Positions 36,221 to 45,468 of a stretch of 59,360 nucleotides of DNA are shown piece by piece (position 1 is the first letter of the stretch; the number at the start of each line of letters is the position of its first letter). Location of the stretch: positions 1 to 59,360 of the forward strand of contig JAUMWT010000009.1 in the NCBI GenBank assembly GCA_030529505.1, read 5' to 3'. The DNA is from Allobrachymonas sp. (GTDB taxonomy: Bacteria > Pseudomonadota > Gammaproteobacteria > Burkholderiales > Burkholderiaceae_C). Both the position numbers and the translations under genes were made by a program. Under the pieces are notes generated by a model, which saw nothing but the letters and a program-made list of their open reading frames with translations, ran no database searches and was not told the DNA's origin.

Positions 36221-36910
36221 ATGAACAAGAACACCTGCGTGGCCCTCACTGGCGCGGGCATCAGCGCCGACAGCGGCATTGCCACCTTTCGCGGCGCAGG
36301 CGGCCTGTGGGAAGGCCACCGCGTGGAAGACGTGGCCACGCCCGAAGCGTTTGCCCGCAACCCGCAGTTGGTGATCGACTTTTACAACGCGCGCCGCCGC
36401 CAGTTGCAGCAGGTGCAGCCCAATGCGGCGCACCGGGCGCTGGCCGCGCTGGAAGCGGCCTGGAACGTGCACGTCATCACCCAAAACGTCGATAACCTGC
36501 ACGAGCGCGCGGGCAGCACGCAGGTGCTGCATCTGCACGGCGAGTTGAGCAAGCTGCGCAGCACGGCTGACGAACATTACGTGATCGACTGGCTGCACGA
36601 CCAAACGCTGGCCGATTGCGACCCACAGGGCCACCCGCTGCGCCCGCACATCGTCTGGTTTGGCGAGGCCGTGCCCCTGATCGAACCCGCCGCCGAACTG
36701 GTGCAACAAGCCGACGTGGTACTGGTGATTGGCACCTCGCTGCAGGTGTACCCCGCAGCAGGCTTGCTGAACTACGCCCCGGCGCATGCGCGCATCTGGC
36801 TGATCGACCCCCACCCCGCCGCCCTGCTGCCAAGCGTGCAAGTGGTAGCCGAACGCGCCAGCGTGGGCGTGCCGCAGGTGGTGCAGCAGTTGCTGAGCGA
36901 AGCGCGTTAA
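36221..36910 (+). CDS. Sirtuin (NAD-dependent protein deacylase) lacking the zinc cysteines
   Basis: 229-residue SIR2-family protein. NAD-binding motifs are intact: ALTGAGISADSGIATFRG, TQNVDNLHERAG, the catalytic His in LHLHGEL, GTSLQVYPAAGL. The zinc module between HGEL and HIVWFGE has only one Cys (LADCDPQG) instead of four, so this is a zinc-free type. The substrate-selecting Tyr/Arg of desuccinylases is not evident. It follows the XRE regulator closely and may be co-transcribed. It probably removes acyl groups from lysines; the targets are unknown. Confidence 0.88.
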   Translation: MNKNTCVALTGAGISADSGIATFRGAGGLWEGHRVEDVATPEAFARNPQLVIDFYNARRRQLQQVQPNAAHRALAALEAAWNVHVITQNVDNLHERAGSTQVLHLHGELSKLRSTADEHYVIDWLHDQTLADCDPQGHPLRPHIVWFGEAVPLIEPAAELVQQADVVLVIGTSLQVYPAAGLLNYAPAHARIWLIDPHPAALLPSVQVVAERASVGVPQVVQQLLSEAR

Positions 36911-37023
36911 GACACTGTTCACGTGCAAACCCAAGCACCGCCTGCCCACCGCCCGACCGTTACCCCACTGTTACATTAGCCCGCCGGCCCGATTGATTGC
37001 TGGCCCGTGGCCTGTAGCTGTAA

Positions 37024-37197
37024 GAGCCTGTTCACGATCTCGATGCGAGGCGATTGGATATGGGGCGGGATGGAATGCAAGGCGCACATCAAAGTACATG
37101 AGCGAAGCGCATGGCCCGTGTTATGGACGAGATTTGCAACGCAGCAGACCGCCCGCTGCCATTTTCAGGCACCCGTGAGGAGATTGTGAACAGGTTC
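37024..37197 (+). mobile_element. MITE-like repeat, copy 5, with TAA target duplication
   Basis: 174 bases. The ends GAGCCTGTTCACGATCTC and GAGATTGTGAACAGGTTC are inverted repeats with two mismatches. TAA flanks both sides (37021-37023, 37198-37200). Core GGGATGGAATGCAAGGCGCACAT. This is the best-preserved copy and lies between the sirtuin gene and the ABC cluster. Confidence 0.87.
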
Positions 37198-37284
37198 TAA
37201 GACACCCCAGCCCAGATGCAAGCCAAGCCGCCCAAGCAGGCCATCCCGCGCTGCATCACAACCTACATCACAACTTTTTTCACC

Positions 37285-38268
37285 ATGCAAGCTGCACCCA
37301 CACCCCATCCCCGTGCGCAACACGCACAAAAGGCCAGCGCCCCACCCCGGCTGCTGATCGAATCGCTGGCTTTTTCTTACACGCACCCGCTGTTTCTGGC
37401 GTTTTCTGCACGGCTGGACACACCCGGCATCTACGGCCTGTTTGGCCGCAACGGCAGCGGCAAATCCACGCTGCTGAAGCTGCTCTGCGGTTTGCTCACG
37501 CCGTTTGCCGGCCGTATAGAGGTGCTGGGCTACACGCCCCGCGAGCGGGCGGCCGAATTTCTGGAGCAGATTTACATCCTGCCCGAAGAGTTTCACCTGC
37601 CCAACCTCACGCCCGATGCCCTGCGCCAAACGCATGCCAGTTTCTATCCCTACTTTGACAGGCATGCCTTCGATACCTACCTGCACGAGCTGGAAGTGCC
37701 TTGCGACCAGCCCTTTGGCGCCATGAGCCTGGGACAGAAGAAGAAAGCCACCATCGCCTTTGCGCTGGCCACCCTCACGCCCGTGCTGTTGATGGACGAG
37801 CCTACCAACGGGCTGGACATCGTCAGCCGCAACCAGTTCCGCAAACTCATGGCGCGGCCCGAGCACGCCCAGCGCACCGTGCTCATCAGCACGCACCAGG
37901 CGCATGATCTGGAAAGCATCCTGAGCCACATCTGGTTCATTGACAACGGCAAACTCGTGCTTTCCAGCAGCATGCAAGCGCTTTCCGATCACCTGCGCAT
38001 GGGCGTTGCCGCCAGCACGGACGAGTTGCCCGAAAACGTGCTCTACCAAGAGCCGATTGGCCAGCAAATCGCCTGGGTCGCCGCACGCGCCAGCCACCAT
38101 ACCGCCAGCCCGGCGCAGCTGGAACTGCTTTACAAAGCGCTGAACATGAACAAGCAAGCCATGCTCAATGCCATCAACCGCCCGGCTGCGGAACAGCCCC
38201 TGCCGCACGCCTTGCCCCCTGATTGGTCGCCTGCCCCATCCGCCAAGCCGAACGGAGCCGATGCATGA
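37285..38268 (+). CDS. ABC transporter ATP-binding protein
   Basis: 327 residues. Nucleotide-binding domain with Walker A FGRNGSGKST, Q-loop region YILPEEF, Walker B VLLMDEPTNGLD and H-loop ISTHQAHD. The signature is an unusual MSLGQKKK in place of LSGGQ. A 90-residue C-terminal extension follows. The stop overlaps the ATG of the permease gene (ATGA), so the two are coupled. The N terminus is Pro/His-rich and the start is uncertain: ATG 37216 is in frame upstream. The type (ABC-2-like, own permease, no binding protein) suggests export or membrane remodelling, but no substrate can be named. Confidence 0.82.
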   Translation: MQAAPTPHPRAQHAQKASAPPRLLIESLAFSYTHPLFLAFSARLDTPGIYGLFGRNGSGKSTLLKLLCGLLTPFAGRIEVLGYTPRERAAEFLEQIYILPEEFHLPNLTPDALRQTHASFYPYFDRHAFDTYLHELEVPCDQPFGAMSLGQKKKATIAFALATLTPVLLMDEPTNGLDIVSRNQFRKLMARPEHAQRTVLISTHQAHDLESILSHIWFIDNGKLVLSSSMQALSDHLRMGVAASTDELPENVLYQEPIGQQIAWVAARASHHTASPAQLELLYKALNMNKQAMLNAINRPAAEQPLPHALPPDWSPAPSAKPNGADA

Positions 38269-39071
38269 AACCCGCCACCACCGCTTTTCAATGGGCCCGC
38301 TTCAAGCGCCTGCTGCGCGCACAATGGGCCGAGCAGCGGCGCGGCTATGGCCGCTTTTGGCTGGTTGTGGCGGCCATCCATGGCTTGGTGATGTTGATCA
38401 GTCTGATGGTTTCTGACGGTACAGCCGGTCAAACCAGTACCCAAGCCCTGTTCTTCTGGCTGGGTTTGTTTGCCTCGGGCATTATTTTTTCCGGCTTGTA
38501 TTTTTCTGCACTGCGCCGCCCCGAATCCACACTGCTTTTACTGACCCGACCTGCCACTGCGCTGGAAAAATGGCTATCTGCCACCCTCTTCATTCTGCTA
38601 GCTTGGCCGTTGGCTTATACCCTCTCGGCCACACTCATCAATGCATTGGCAAGCAATATAGGCTACCTTTATCACTCCTCTTTTAGCAAAGAAGCCTCAG
38701 CAAACGCTGAAGAATTCGCACTATTTATTCCACTGCTTCAAAGTTCAAATTCCACGCTATTCTCGCATTTCTCTTTACTACTGCTTTACACCGGACTGAG
38801 TGGTTACGCCTTGTTTGGCGGCATCTATTTCCGCAAAAACGCAGGCATCAAAACTGGCGCACTGGCTTTTGTGATTTTCTTATTGACCGTCTTTATTAGC
38901 GCCAGCATCCTCCCCCCTAGTATAGGAGCTTTAATGTGGTGGAAATCAAATTCGATTGCTACACAGCTCTTTTTTAGACAGTGGCTAGCCAACCTTCTGT
39001 TTTGGTTGGTACTGCCTGCATTGATTTGGCTTTGTGCTCTGTTGGCTTTGCGTGAAAAGGATTTGACATGA
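38265..39071 (+). CDS. ABC transporter permease, ABC-2 like
   Basis: 268-residue integral membrane protein with about six helices (LVVAAIHGLVMLISLMV, FFWLGLFASGIIFSGLYFSA, a pair around LFILLAWPLAYTL, SLLLLYTGLSGYALFGGIYF, AFVIFLLTVFISASILPP, LLFWLVLPALIWLCALLAL). It begins in the ATGA overlap with the ATPase gene and ends in another ATGA overlap with the next gene. The second half is more AT-rich than the first. It is the membrane partner of the preceding ATPase; the substrate is unknown. Confidence 0.75.
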   Translation: MKPATTAFQWARFKRLLRAQWAEQRRGYGRFWLVVAAIHGLVMLISLMVSDGTAGQTSTQALFFWLGLFASGIIFSGLYFSALRRPESTLLLLTRPATALEKWLSATLFILLAWPLAYTLSATLINALASNIGYLYHSSFSKEASANAEEFALFIPLLQSSNSTLFSHFSLLLLYTGLSGYALFGGIYFRKNAGIKTGALAFVIFLLTVFISASILPPSIGALMWWKSNSIATQLFFRQWLANLLFWLVLPALIWLCALLALREKDLT

Positions 39072-39952
39072 AGAGCCGATACGCCCTGCCCGTCTTTTTT
39101 CTAACTGTTGCCATATTCTGGCTCAGCCTGTTGCTGAGTAGCGATATACGCTTCGAGTCCTCAGCCAGCAACAGCACAAGCGTTGATTACAAGGATCTGG
39201 AAGGCATTGATAGCCTGGCGCTGATCCATTCGCCCGAAAACGAGCGCTATTACAGCGCATACAAGTACATTCGCTATGCTGATCAACCGCATATTACCGT
39301 TACGGTCAATAACACCAAAAACTCACCAACAGCCATTAAACATATTTTTGTTCGCCAAGGTAACAGCCTGATTTTTCAACCAGATATTCAGCAGCCATTC
39401 GCAAAAACAACAAATAACGACATATTGGATACGAACAATGACAACTGGGAAATTAGAGAAATTATTTTACCCAAAAAGATCATAAAAATACATTCTCGCG
39501 GCGTTGAACTGAACATAGGCAGCGAATACGGAAATGGTGAGCCGATAATGAACTTACCCCAGTTACAACTGGATATGGATGATGCCAGCATTGAAATAGA
39601 AAGAATTGGCATTGAATCATTAAATATTCGCAGTCGTTATATCAAGAAATCCTGCACAGACAAGAGTAATTACTCGTACCGATCTGGCCGAATTGAAATA
39701 AAAAAAGACGCTCATGTTAATCAATTATTCATTGAAAGCATTTACGGCTATATTGAGTTGGAAAATTCGGCAGCTATAAAAACCATGCATCTCAGAACAA
39801 CACCTGAAACCAGCATCGAACTGGATCGCTTGGGCATTTACCAGCGCATGCGCTGGGAGCCTTTGCCAACGCCGCCCATGCCCGAATGCGAAACGAACGA
39901 AGCGGCCTCCCCTGCTGCATCAGCATCGGCCACGGCGATCAAAGCGCAGTAG
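39068..39952 (+). CDS. Membrane-anchored periplasmic protein of the ABC cluster, unknown function
   Basis: 294 residues. One N-terminal membrane anchor (YALPVFFLTVAIFWLSLLLSS) is followed by a repetitive, beta-strand-rich region with Ile/Glu alternation (QLQLDMDDASIEIERIGIESLNI, RIEIKKDAHVNQLFIES), which resembles a beta-helix or polymer-like adhesin-type fold. The C terminus is Ala/Ser-rich. Translation is coupled to the permease by ATGA. Its DNA is the most AT-rich coding part of this half of the window, suggesting transfer. It may be a periplasmic partner of the ABC transporter; no family is recognised. Confidence 0.7.
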   Translation: MKSRYALPVFFLTVAIFWLSLLLSSDIRFESSASNSTSVDYKDLEGIDSLALIHSPENERYYSAYKYIRYADQPHITVTVNNTKNSPTAIKHIFVRQGNSLIFQPDIQQPFAKTTNNDILDTNNDNWEIREIILPKKIIKIHSRGVELNIGSEYGNGEPIMNLPQLQLDMDDASIEIERIGIESLNIRSRYIKKSCTDKSNYSYRSGRIEIKKDAHVNQLFIESIYGYIELENSAAIKTMHLRTTPETSIELDRLGIYQRMRWEPLPTPPMPECETNEAASPAASASATAIKAQ

Positions 39953-40054
39953 ACAAAGCCAGCAGGTCTTGCCGCCACATCCGCTGGTTACCAGATGGCG
40001 GCCACCAACCAGCGACAGCGCACGCAAGGCACGCGAAGGCTGCACACCATGAAA

Positions 40055-40082
40055 AAAACGGGCCCATTACGGGGCCCGTTTT
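40055..40082. terminator. Bidirectional terminator
   Basis: AAAACGGGCCC and GGGCCCGTTTT form an 11-base perfect stem around ATTACG, with an A run on the left. It serves the ABC cluster and the converging pssA. Confidence 0.93.
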
Positions 40083-40104
40083 CATTCGCGCACCATCTCC
40101 AACA

Positions 40105-41001
40105 TCAATGATGCAAACCGTGCTCGTCCGGCTCGTCGATCGAGGTGCTGACCATGCTCACCTGCTGCCCCGTGGCTTTGCGCCAGGCGTAGAGCACATA
40201 GCCACTCAGCGCATAGGTCACGAACAGGCCAAACAGCACGGTGGCCGGCTCGATATTGATGAAGGCAATCACCAGCACGGCCGCCACCAGAATGGTGAAA
40301 GGTACGCTGCGTTTGCCGCCATATTCCTTGAAGCTGTAGAAGGGGATGTTGGTCACCATCGTCAAGCCCGCAAACAAGGTCATGGCAAACATGCACCAAG
40401 ACAAATCCTCGCGCTCGATCAGCGCACCCCAAAACAGGTGCAGCATGCGCTCGAACCAGGGCACTTCGTAACGGTGGCTGAAGACCTGGCTGGTGAGCCA
40501 GACAAAGCCCGCCACCAAGGCCGCCGCTGCGGGCGATGGCAGCCCTTGGAAATAACGCTTGCTCACCACCGCCGTATTGACGTTGAAACGCGCCAGGCGC
40601 AGGGCCGCACAGGCGCAGTACACAAAGGCAGCGATCCAGCCCCAGCGGCCCAGCGGCTGCAAGGCCCATTCATAGGCGATCAGCGCTGGTGCGGCGCCAA
40701 AGCTCACCATGTCAGACAAGGAGTCCATTTGCTCGCCAAAGGCGCTTTGGGTGTGGGTGAGACGGGCCACGCGGCCATCCAGGCTATCGAGCACCATGGC
40801 CGAAAAAACGCCCACCGCGGCCAGGTCGAAGCGCCCGTTCATGGCCATGACCACGGCGTAAAAGCCCCCGAACAGCGCCGCCAGCGTGAACAGATTGGGC
40901 AGCATGTAAATGCCCTTGCCCGGCCTGCGCGGCGCGGGGACATTGGCCGCGTCATCGCTTTCTGGCTGGTGGGCGGATGGGGGAGTGGATTGGGAATTCA
41001 T
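40105..41001 (-). CDS. pssA: CDP-diacylglycerol-serine O-phosphatidyltransferase
   Basis: Makes phosphatidylserine, the precursor of phosphatidylethanolamine, in the inner membrane. The CDP-alcohol transferase motif is complete: DGRVARLTHTQSAFGEQMDS followed by LSD (D-G-x2-A-R-x8-G-x3-D-x3-D). The protein is 298 residues with about eight helices, the type II membrane form rather than the E. coli PLD-like enzyme. The start MNSQSTPP is used because the 21-residue in-frame extension is unlikely. fba lies upstream on the same strand, 241 bases away with its own terminator. Confidence 0.9.
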   Translation of the reverse strand: MNSQSTPPSAHQPESDDAANVPAPRRPGKGIYMLPNLFTLAALFGGFYAVVMAMNGRFDLAAVGVFSAMVLDSLDGRVARLTHTQSAFGEQMDSLSDMVSFGAAPALIAYEWALQPLGRWGWIAAFVYCACAALRLARFNVNTAVVSKRYFQGLPSPAAAALVAGFVWLTSQVFSHRYEVPWFERMLHLFWGALIEREDLSWCMFAMTLFAGLTMVTNIPFYSFKEYGGKRSVPFTILVAAVLVIAFINIEPATVLFGLFVTYALSGYVLYAWRKATGQQVSMVSTSIDEPDEHGLHH

Positions 41002-41198
41002 CTTCTTGCTTGCTGAAAACGTTGTGGGACGCACATCATGCATGTATAGAGCCGCCAGGCGCATTGCTCAACGTTGCTACCCATGTGCCCCATATTGCAT
41101 CAAGCATTGCGCTGGGCAAGCGCATTGTGCGGCAAGCCAGTAGCGATACAAAACCGAAATCACAAAAAAGCAAACGCGCGAACAAGGCGCTGCAAAAG

Positions 41199-41225
41199 CA
41201 AAGCCACCGCTGGGCGGTGGCTTTG
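41199..41225 (-). terminator. Terminator of fba
   Basis: CAAAGCCACCGC-CCA-GCGGTGGCTTTG is a perfect 12-base stem on the minus strand, followed by CTTTTGC, 18 bases after the fba stop. Confidence 0.75.
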
Positions 41226-41242
41226 AGCTGTGGGCTGGCCGC

Positions 41243-42307
41243 TTATTGCACGACTTGCGTCAGCTCGCCGCGGGCATAGCGCTGGGCCATGTCCACCAGC
41301 GAAATGCCTTTGATCTTGGCGCCCTGGCCTTCACAGCCAAAGTCCAGATAACGCTGCTTGCACAGGGCCTTGGCCGCTTCGCGGGCGGGCTTGAGCCATT
41401 CACGCGCATCGAATTTTTCGGGGTTTTCGTGCAGGAACTTGCGCACAGCCCCCGTCATGGCCAGGCGGATGTCGGTATCGATATTGACCTTGCGCACGCC
41501 GTGCTTGATGGCCTCTTGAATCTCTTTCACCGGCACGCCGTAAGTTTCTTTGATCTTTCCGCCGTACTGGTTGATGATGGCAAGCAAGTCCTGCGGCACG
41601 CTGGAAGAACCGTGCATCACCAAATGGGTGTTGGGAATGCGGTCGTGAATTTCTTTCACGCGCTTGATGACCAGCACGTCGCCTGTGGGCGGGCGGCTGA
41701 ATTTGTAAGCGCCGTGGCTGGTACCAATGGCAATGGCCAAGGCATCGAGTTGCGTGGCCTTGACGAACTGCGCCGCCTCTTCCGGGTCGGTCAGCATCTG
41801 GTGGATGTCCAGCTTGCCTTCGGCGCCAATGCCGTCCTCCTCGCCCGCTTCGCCCGTTTCCAGGGAACCCAGGCAGCCCAGCTCGCCCTCGACCGTTGCA
41901 CCCACCTTGTGCGCCATTTCGACCACTTCGCGCGTCACGCGCACGTTGTAGTCGAAGTCAGACGGGGTTTTGCCGTCTTCCTTGAGCGAGCCATCCATCA
42001 TCACCGAGCCAAAGCCCAGATCAATCGCGCCCTTGCACACGGCAGGCGTTGTGCCGTGATCCTGGTGCATCACCAACGGAATGTGCGGATAGGCTTCGGC
42101 CGCGGCCAGAATCAGGTGCTTGATGAAGCTTTCGCCCGCATATTTGCGCGCGCCCGCGCTGGCTTGCAGAATCACCGGCGCGCCCACCTCGTCAGCCGCC
42201 GACATGACGGCATGCACCTGCTCAAGGTTGTTGACGTTGAAGGCGGGGATGCCGTAGCCGTTTTCAGCGGCGTGGTCCAGCAGTTCACGCATGGATACAA
42301 GTGCCAT
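41243..42307 (-). CDS. fba: Fructose-bisphosphate aldolase, class II
   Basis: Zinc aldolase joining glyceraldehyde 3-phosphate and dihydroxyacetone phosphate in glycolysis/gluconeogenesis. At 354 residues it is of the Calvin-cycle-type subgroup common in betaproteobacteria. Zinc and catalytic residues are visible: [46 protein letters not shown] and [17 protein letters not shown] ribosome-binding site precedes ATG 42307. The pyruvate kinase and phosphoglycerate kinase genes that often accompany it are not in this window. Confidence 0.96.
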   Translation of the reverse strand: MALVSMRELLDHAAENGYGIPAFNVNNLEQVHAVMSAADEVGAPVILQASAGARKYAGESFIKHLILAAAEAYPHIPLVMHQDHGTTPAVCKGAIDLGFGSVMMDGSLKEDGKTPSDFDYNVRVTREVVEMAHKVGATVEGELGCLGSLETGEAGEEDGIGAEGKLDIHQMLTDPEEAAQFVKATQLDALAIAIGTSHGAYKFSRPPTGDVLVIKRVKEIHDRIPNTHLVMHGSSSVPQDLLAIINQYGGKIKETYGVPVKEIQEAIKHGVRKVNIDTDIRLAMTGAVRKFLHENPEKFDAREWLKPAREAAKALCKQRYLDFGCEGQGAKIKGISLVDMAQRYARGELTQVVQ

Positions 42308-42916
42308 TTAATCACTCCCTGGTTGAAATTGCGATGAAAAACAAGAGGTGCGCCTCGCCCGCGGACTCATCAAAACAAAAAGCCACGCAGGCCATGTGAC
42401 GGCAGATTGATTGCGGCAATCAATTGATTGTCGATATGGAATGAGATGGCCGCCGCATACCCCATCTATCAAGTGATATTGGATGCATATACACCTGACT
42501 CAAATGCCTAGATGCGCACGCAGCGCATGCGGCAGACTCAATTGGCTTTCGATTTTACTCGCCTGCCTCGCCCGCGAAGCGTAACTGTCCCTTCAGTCGC
42601 TGTAAGCAATCGCATCCCTGATTCAGTGCCCGCCAGACTGCCGCCCGAGTACGCGCCGCCGCAGCATGGGCCAAACTTCAAGGAGCGCCATGCATCTTGA
42701 GCAATCACTTCAATGGCCCCTGGGCAAACGCCCTTGCACCGCAAGCACAAGGAAAAAGTCGCACAATACGGCCTTTGCTGTTTTTGCGGCTTTTGCCTCG
42801 GGCGCTTGCCCCCGCTCAGTCAGGCTTGCGCACCGGCTGAGCCCTTGGCACAAACCCCGCCTGCATTCGCCGCAGCATTCTTTTTCAGCCCATATCCGTC
42901 TTTTCAGGAGCCTTCC
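42308..42916. other. Divergent fba/glnA upstream region
   Basis: 609 bases. A 62-codon open frame at 42512-42700 lacks a domain and is not called. In-frame extension of glnA upstream of 42917 is low quality. A tandem repeat of inverted ATTGATTG boxes is listed separately. I could not find a sigma-54 promoter or NtrC sites for glnA. Confidence 0.4.
42406..42430. promoter_or_regulatory. Overlapping inverted ATTGATTG repeats
   Basis: ATTGATTG-CGG-CAATCAAT is followed by an overlapping ATTGATTG, so 42417-42430 (CAATCAATTGATTG) is itself a perfect palindrome. Three half-sites in 25 bases, about 100 bases upstream of fba, look like an operator for an unidentified regulator. Confidence 0.4.
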
Positions 42917-44335
42917 ATGTCCCAGCATGTCGCCGATGTCATGAAACTGATCAGCGAAAACGAGGTCAAATTCGTCGACTTTCGCTTCACCGACACCCGC
43001 GGCAAGGAGCAGCACGTGACCGTGCCCATCTCGCACTTCGACGAAGAGAAGTTCACCGAAGGGCACGCTTTTGACGCTTCTTCCGTTGCGGGCTGGAAGG
43101 GCGTGGAATGCTCCGACATGCTGCTCATGCCTGATCCGGGCACGGCTGCGATCGACCCTTTCTTCGAGGAGCCCACGCTGATCCTCACCTGCGACGTGCT
43201 GGAGCCTGACGACGGCAAAGCCTACGATCGCGACCCACGCTCCATCGCCAAGCGCGCCGAGGCGTATCTGAAAGCCTCCGGCCTGGGCGATACGGCGCTC
43301 TTCGGCCCCGAACCGGAATTCTTCCTGTTCGACAACATCCGTTGGGAAAGCAACTCTTCCGGCTGCTTCGTCGCCATCGACGAGTACGAAGCCCACTGGA
43401 ACAGCGGCCGCGACTTCGATGGCGGCGGCAACAAAGGCCACCGCCCCACCCTCAAAGGCGGCTATCTGCAACTGCCCCCGGTAGACACCACGCACAATAT
43501 GCGCGCCGAAATGGCGCTGATCATGGAGCAGCTCGGCATTCCCGTTGAAGTGTTCCACCACGAAACGGCCGGCGCCGGCCAAAACGAAATCGGCACGCGC
43601 TTTTCCACCCTGGTGCAGCGTGCCGACTGGACCCAGCTGCAAAAATACGTCATCTGGAACGTGGCCCACGCCTACGGCAAAACCGCCACCTTCATGCCCA
43701 AGCCCTATGCGGGCGACAACGGCAACGGCATGCACGTGCACCAATCGATCTGGAAAGATGGCAAAAACCTGTTCGCCGGCAACGGCTACGCGGGCCTGTC
43801 TGACTTTGCGCTGTACTACATCGGCGGCCTGATCAAGCACGCGCGCGCGCTCAACGCCATCACCAACCCCGGCACCAACAGCTACAAGCGCCTGGTGCCA
43901 CATTTCGAGGCGCCCGTGAAGCTGGCCTACTCCAGCCGCAACCGTTCGGCCTCCATCCGCATTCCGCATGTGGCCAGCGACAAGGCGCGCCGTGTGGAAG
44001 CGCGCTTCCCCGATCCGCTCATGAACCCCTATCTGGGCTTTGCCGCCCTGCTTATGGCGGGTCTGGATGGCATCGAAAACAAAATCCACCCCGGCGAAGC
44101 CGCCACCAAAGACCTTTATCACCTGCCGCCCGAAGAAGACAAACTGGTGCCCACCGTGTGCCACAGCCTGGATCAGGCCCTGGAGGCGCTGGATAAAGAC
44201 CGCGCTTTCCTCACCAAGGGCGGCGTTTTCAGCGACAGCATGATCGATGGCTACATCGAGCTGAAAATGAGCGAAGTCACCCGCCTGCGCATGAGCCCGC
44301 ATCCGGTGGAATTCGACATGTATTACTCGCTGTAA
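42917..44335 (+). CDS. glnA: Glutamine synthetase type I
   Basis: Dodecameric enzyme making glutamine from glutamate and ammonia. At 472 residues it is standard for GSI-beta. Landmarks are [13 protein letters not shown] near the N terminus, EPEFFLFD, the ATP-binding [23 protein letters not shown], and the adenylylation site Tyr in [16 protein letters not shown] lies six bases before ATG 42917. Covalent control by GlnE downstream of GlnD (also in this window) and PII is expected for this type. The ntrB/ntrC pair that often follows glnA in related genomes is absent here. Confidence 0.98.
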   Translation: MSQHVADVMKLISENEVKFVDFRFTDTRGKEQHVTVPISHFDEEKFTEGHAFDASSVAGWKGVECSDMLLMPDPGTAAIDPFFEEPTLILTCDVLEPDDGKAYDRDPRSIAKRAEAYLKASGLGDTALFGPEPEFFLFDNIRWESNSSGCFVAIDEYEAHWNSGRDFDGGGNKGHRPTLKGGYLQLPPVDTTHNMRAEMALIMEQLGIPVEVFHHETAGAGQNEIGTRFSTLVQRADWTQLQKYVIWNVAHAYGKTATFMPKPYAGDNGNGMHVHQSIWKDGKNLFAGNGYAGLSDFALYYIGGLIKHARALNAITNPGTNSYKRLVPHFEAPVKLAYSSRNRSASIRIPHVASDKARRVEARFPDPLMNPYLGFAALLMAGLDGIENKIHPGEAATKDLYHLPPEEDKLVPTVCHSLDQALEALDKDRAFLTKGGVFSDSMIDGYIELKMSEVTRLRMSPHPVEFDMYYSL

Positions 44336-44742
44336 AGACTCACGCCCATCGCCAGCACTTGATGCACGCCGTCCTTGATGCACCACGGGCTGGTGATCGG
44401 CTTGGTTGCAGCCGCCTGCCTCCTGTACGGTAATGCTTCATCGAACACTCAAGCCCCGTTTGACTTTTTGCCAGGCAGCTTGAAAAACAGCTCAAACCGA
44501 GCTGCAAAGCAGATCTCGGACAAACAACGCCCCGCCGTCATGCGCATCTTCTGAACAAGCGCATTCCGGCAAAAATCTGGGTTTTCAGCGCCTGCGCCGC
44601 AGCAACCCAGGCGCTTGTTTTTGGATCAACAAGCCCCTGCAGCACCAACCGACCTGTGTGACGCAGGGCGCGACAAAATGCGCATTTGCCCGTTTTTCGA
44701 AAGCATTTTGTTGCATTTCAACCAATCCAGCTGTAACAAGGC
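44336..44742. other. Intergenic region downstream of glnA
   Basis: About 400 bases with no supported gene and no clear rho-independent terminator after glnA. Confidence 0.35.
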
Positions 44743-44780
44743 TTGGCAAATACACTGGCTTGCTGGATACTTTTAGTATC
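44743..44780 (+). promoter_or_regulatory. Candidate promoter with overlapping inverted repeat
   Basis: TTGGCA (44743-44748) and GATACT (44766-44771) are spaced by 17 bases and fit a sigma-70 promoter. GATACT is also the left arm of the perfect repeat GATACT-TTT-AGTATC (44766-44780), a possible operator. It precedes the exported-protein gene by about 85 bases. Confidence 0.4.
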
Positions 44781-44854
44781 TTTTCTTGTAATACTTCTGC
44801 ACTATCCACAAGGTGGCGCAGCAGCCACTGACTTGTACGCAGGGGGTACTCATC

Positions 44855-45406
44855 ATGACATTCACATTCAAAAAACTGGCCGGTTCCTGTTCCGCTGTTG
44901 CCGTTTTGCTGGGCAGCGCCTGGGTTTTGCCTGCCGCCGCGCAAAGCAGCGGCGTTTACCGCTGCGGCAACGAATACACCAATGACACACGCCGCATCGA
45001 ACGCGGCGGCTGCACGCCGCTCACGGGCGGCAACGTCACCATCATTCGCGGCAATGCCGTGCGCACCTCCAACATGGTGCGCTCGCCTTCGCGCGCAGCG
45101 CAACCCCAGCGCATTCCGCTGACTGCGCCTGGTATACCCGCTAACCGTCCCACGGTGAGCAGCAGCACCCAGCAAGTGCGCGACCAGGGCGCGCGCGGCA
45201 TTCTGCAAATGGAGCTGGAAAAAGCCAACCAGCGCTTGGCCGAATTGCAAAAGGAATACAACAACGGCAGCCCCGAAAAGATCGGCCCCGAACACCGCAA
45301 CCACCAAAAGTATCTGGATCGCGTGGCCAACCTCAAATCAGACATTGCCCGCACCGAAAGCGACATTCAGGGCATCCGCCGCGAACTGGGGCGTTCGGGC
45401 GGCTGA
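44855..45406 (+). CDS. Exported DUF4124-like protein with coiled coil
   Basis: 183 residues. A signal peptide ends near LPAAAQ. The start of the mature part (SGVYRCGNEYTNDTRRIERGGCTPLTGG) has the Cys-containing, YxC...YTN pattern of DUF4124 proteins. A Pro/Ser linker follows, then a roughly 70-residue coiled coil (ILQMELEKANQRLAELQKEYNN to the C terminus). It is likely periplasmic and its function is unknown. Such a gene often sits beside glnA in Burkholderiales. AGGGGG precedes ATG 44855, and a terminator follows. Confidence 0.75.
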   Translation: MTFTFKKLAGSCSAVAVLLGSAWVLPAAAQSSGVYRCGNEYTNDTRRIERGGCTPLTGGNVTIIRGNAVRTSNMVRSPSRAAQPQRIPLTAPGIPANRPTVSSSTQQVRDQGARGILQMELEKANQRLAELQKEYNNGSPEKIGPEHRNHQKYLDRVANLKSDIARTESDIQGIRRELGRSGG

Positions 45407-45430
45407 GTTTTTTGCAGCAGCCTTTGTGCA

Positions 45431-45468
45431 ACTCCGCAGACTCTTCTCCAAGGGTCGCGGAGTTTTTT
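45431..45468 (+). terminator. Rho-independent terminator
   Basis: ACTCCGC pairs with GCGGAGT, followed by TTTTTT, 25 bases after the exported-protein gene. Confidence 0.85.

Noticed and set aside
35665-36910. Restriction-modification system next to the C-protein-like regulator
   Set aside because: No methylase or endonuclease motif in any nearby frame.
42512-42700. 62-codon open frame between fba and glnA
   Set aside because: No ribosome-binding site, no domain and no second evidence of coding.
42820-42916. Sigma-54 promoter for glnA (TGGCAC near 42845)
   Set aside because: The GC element is not at the required distance from the GG element.
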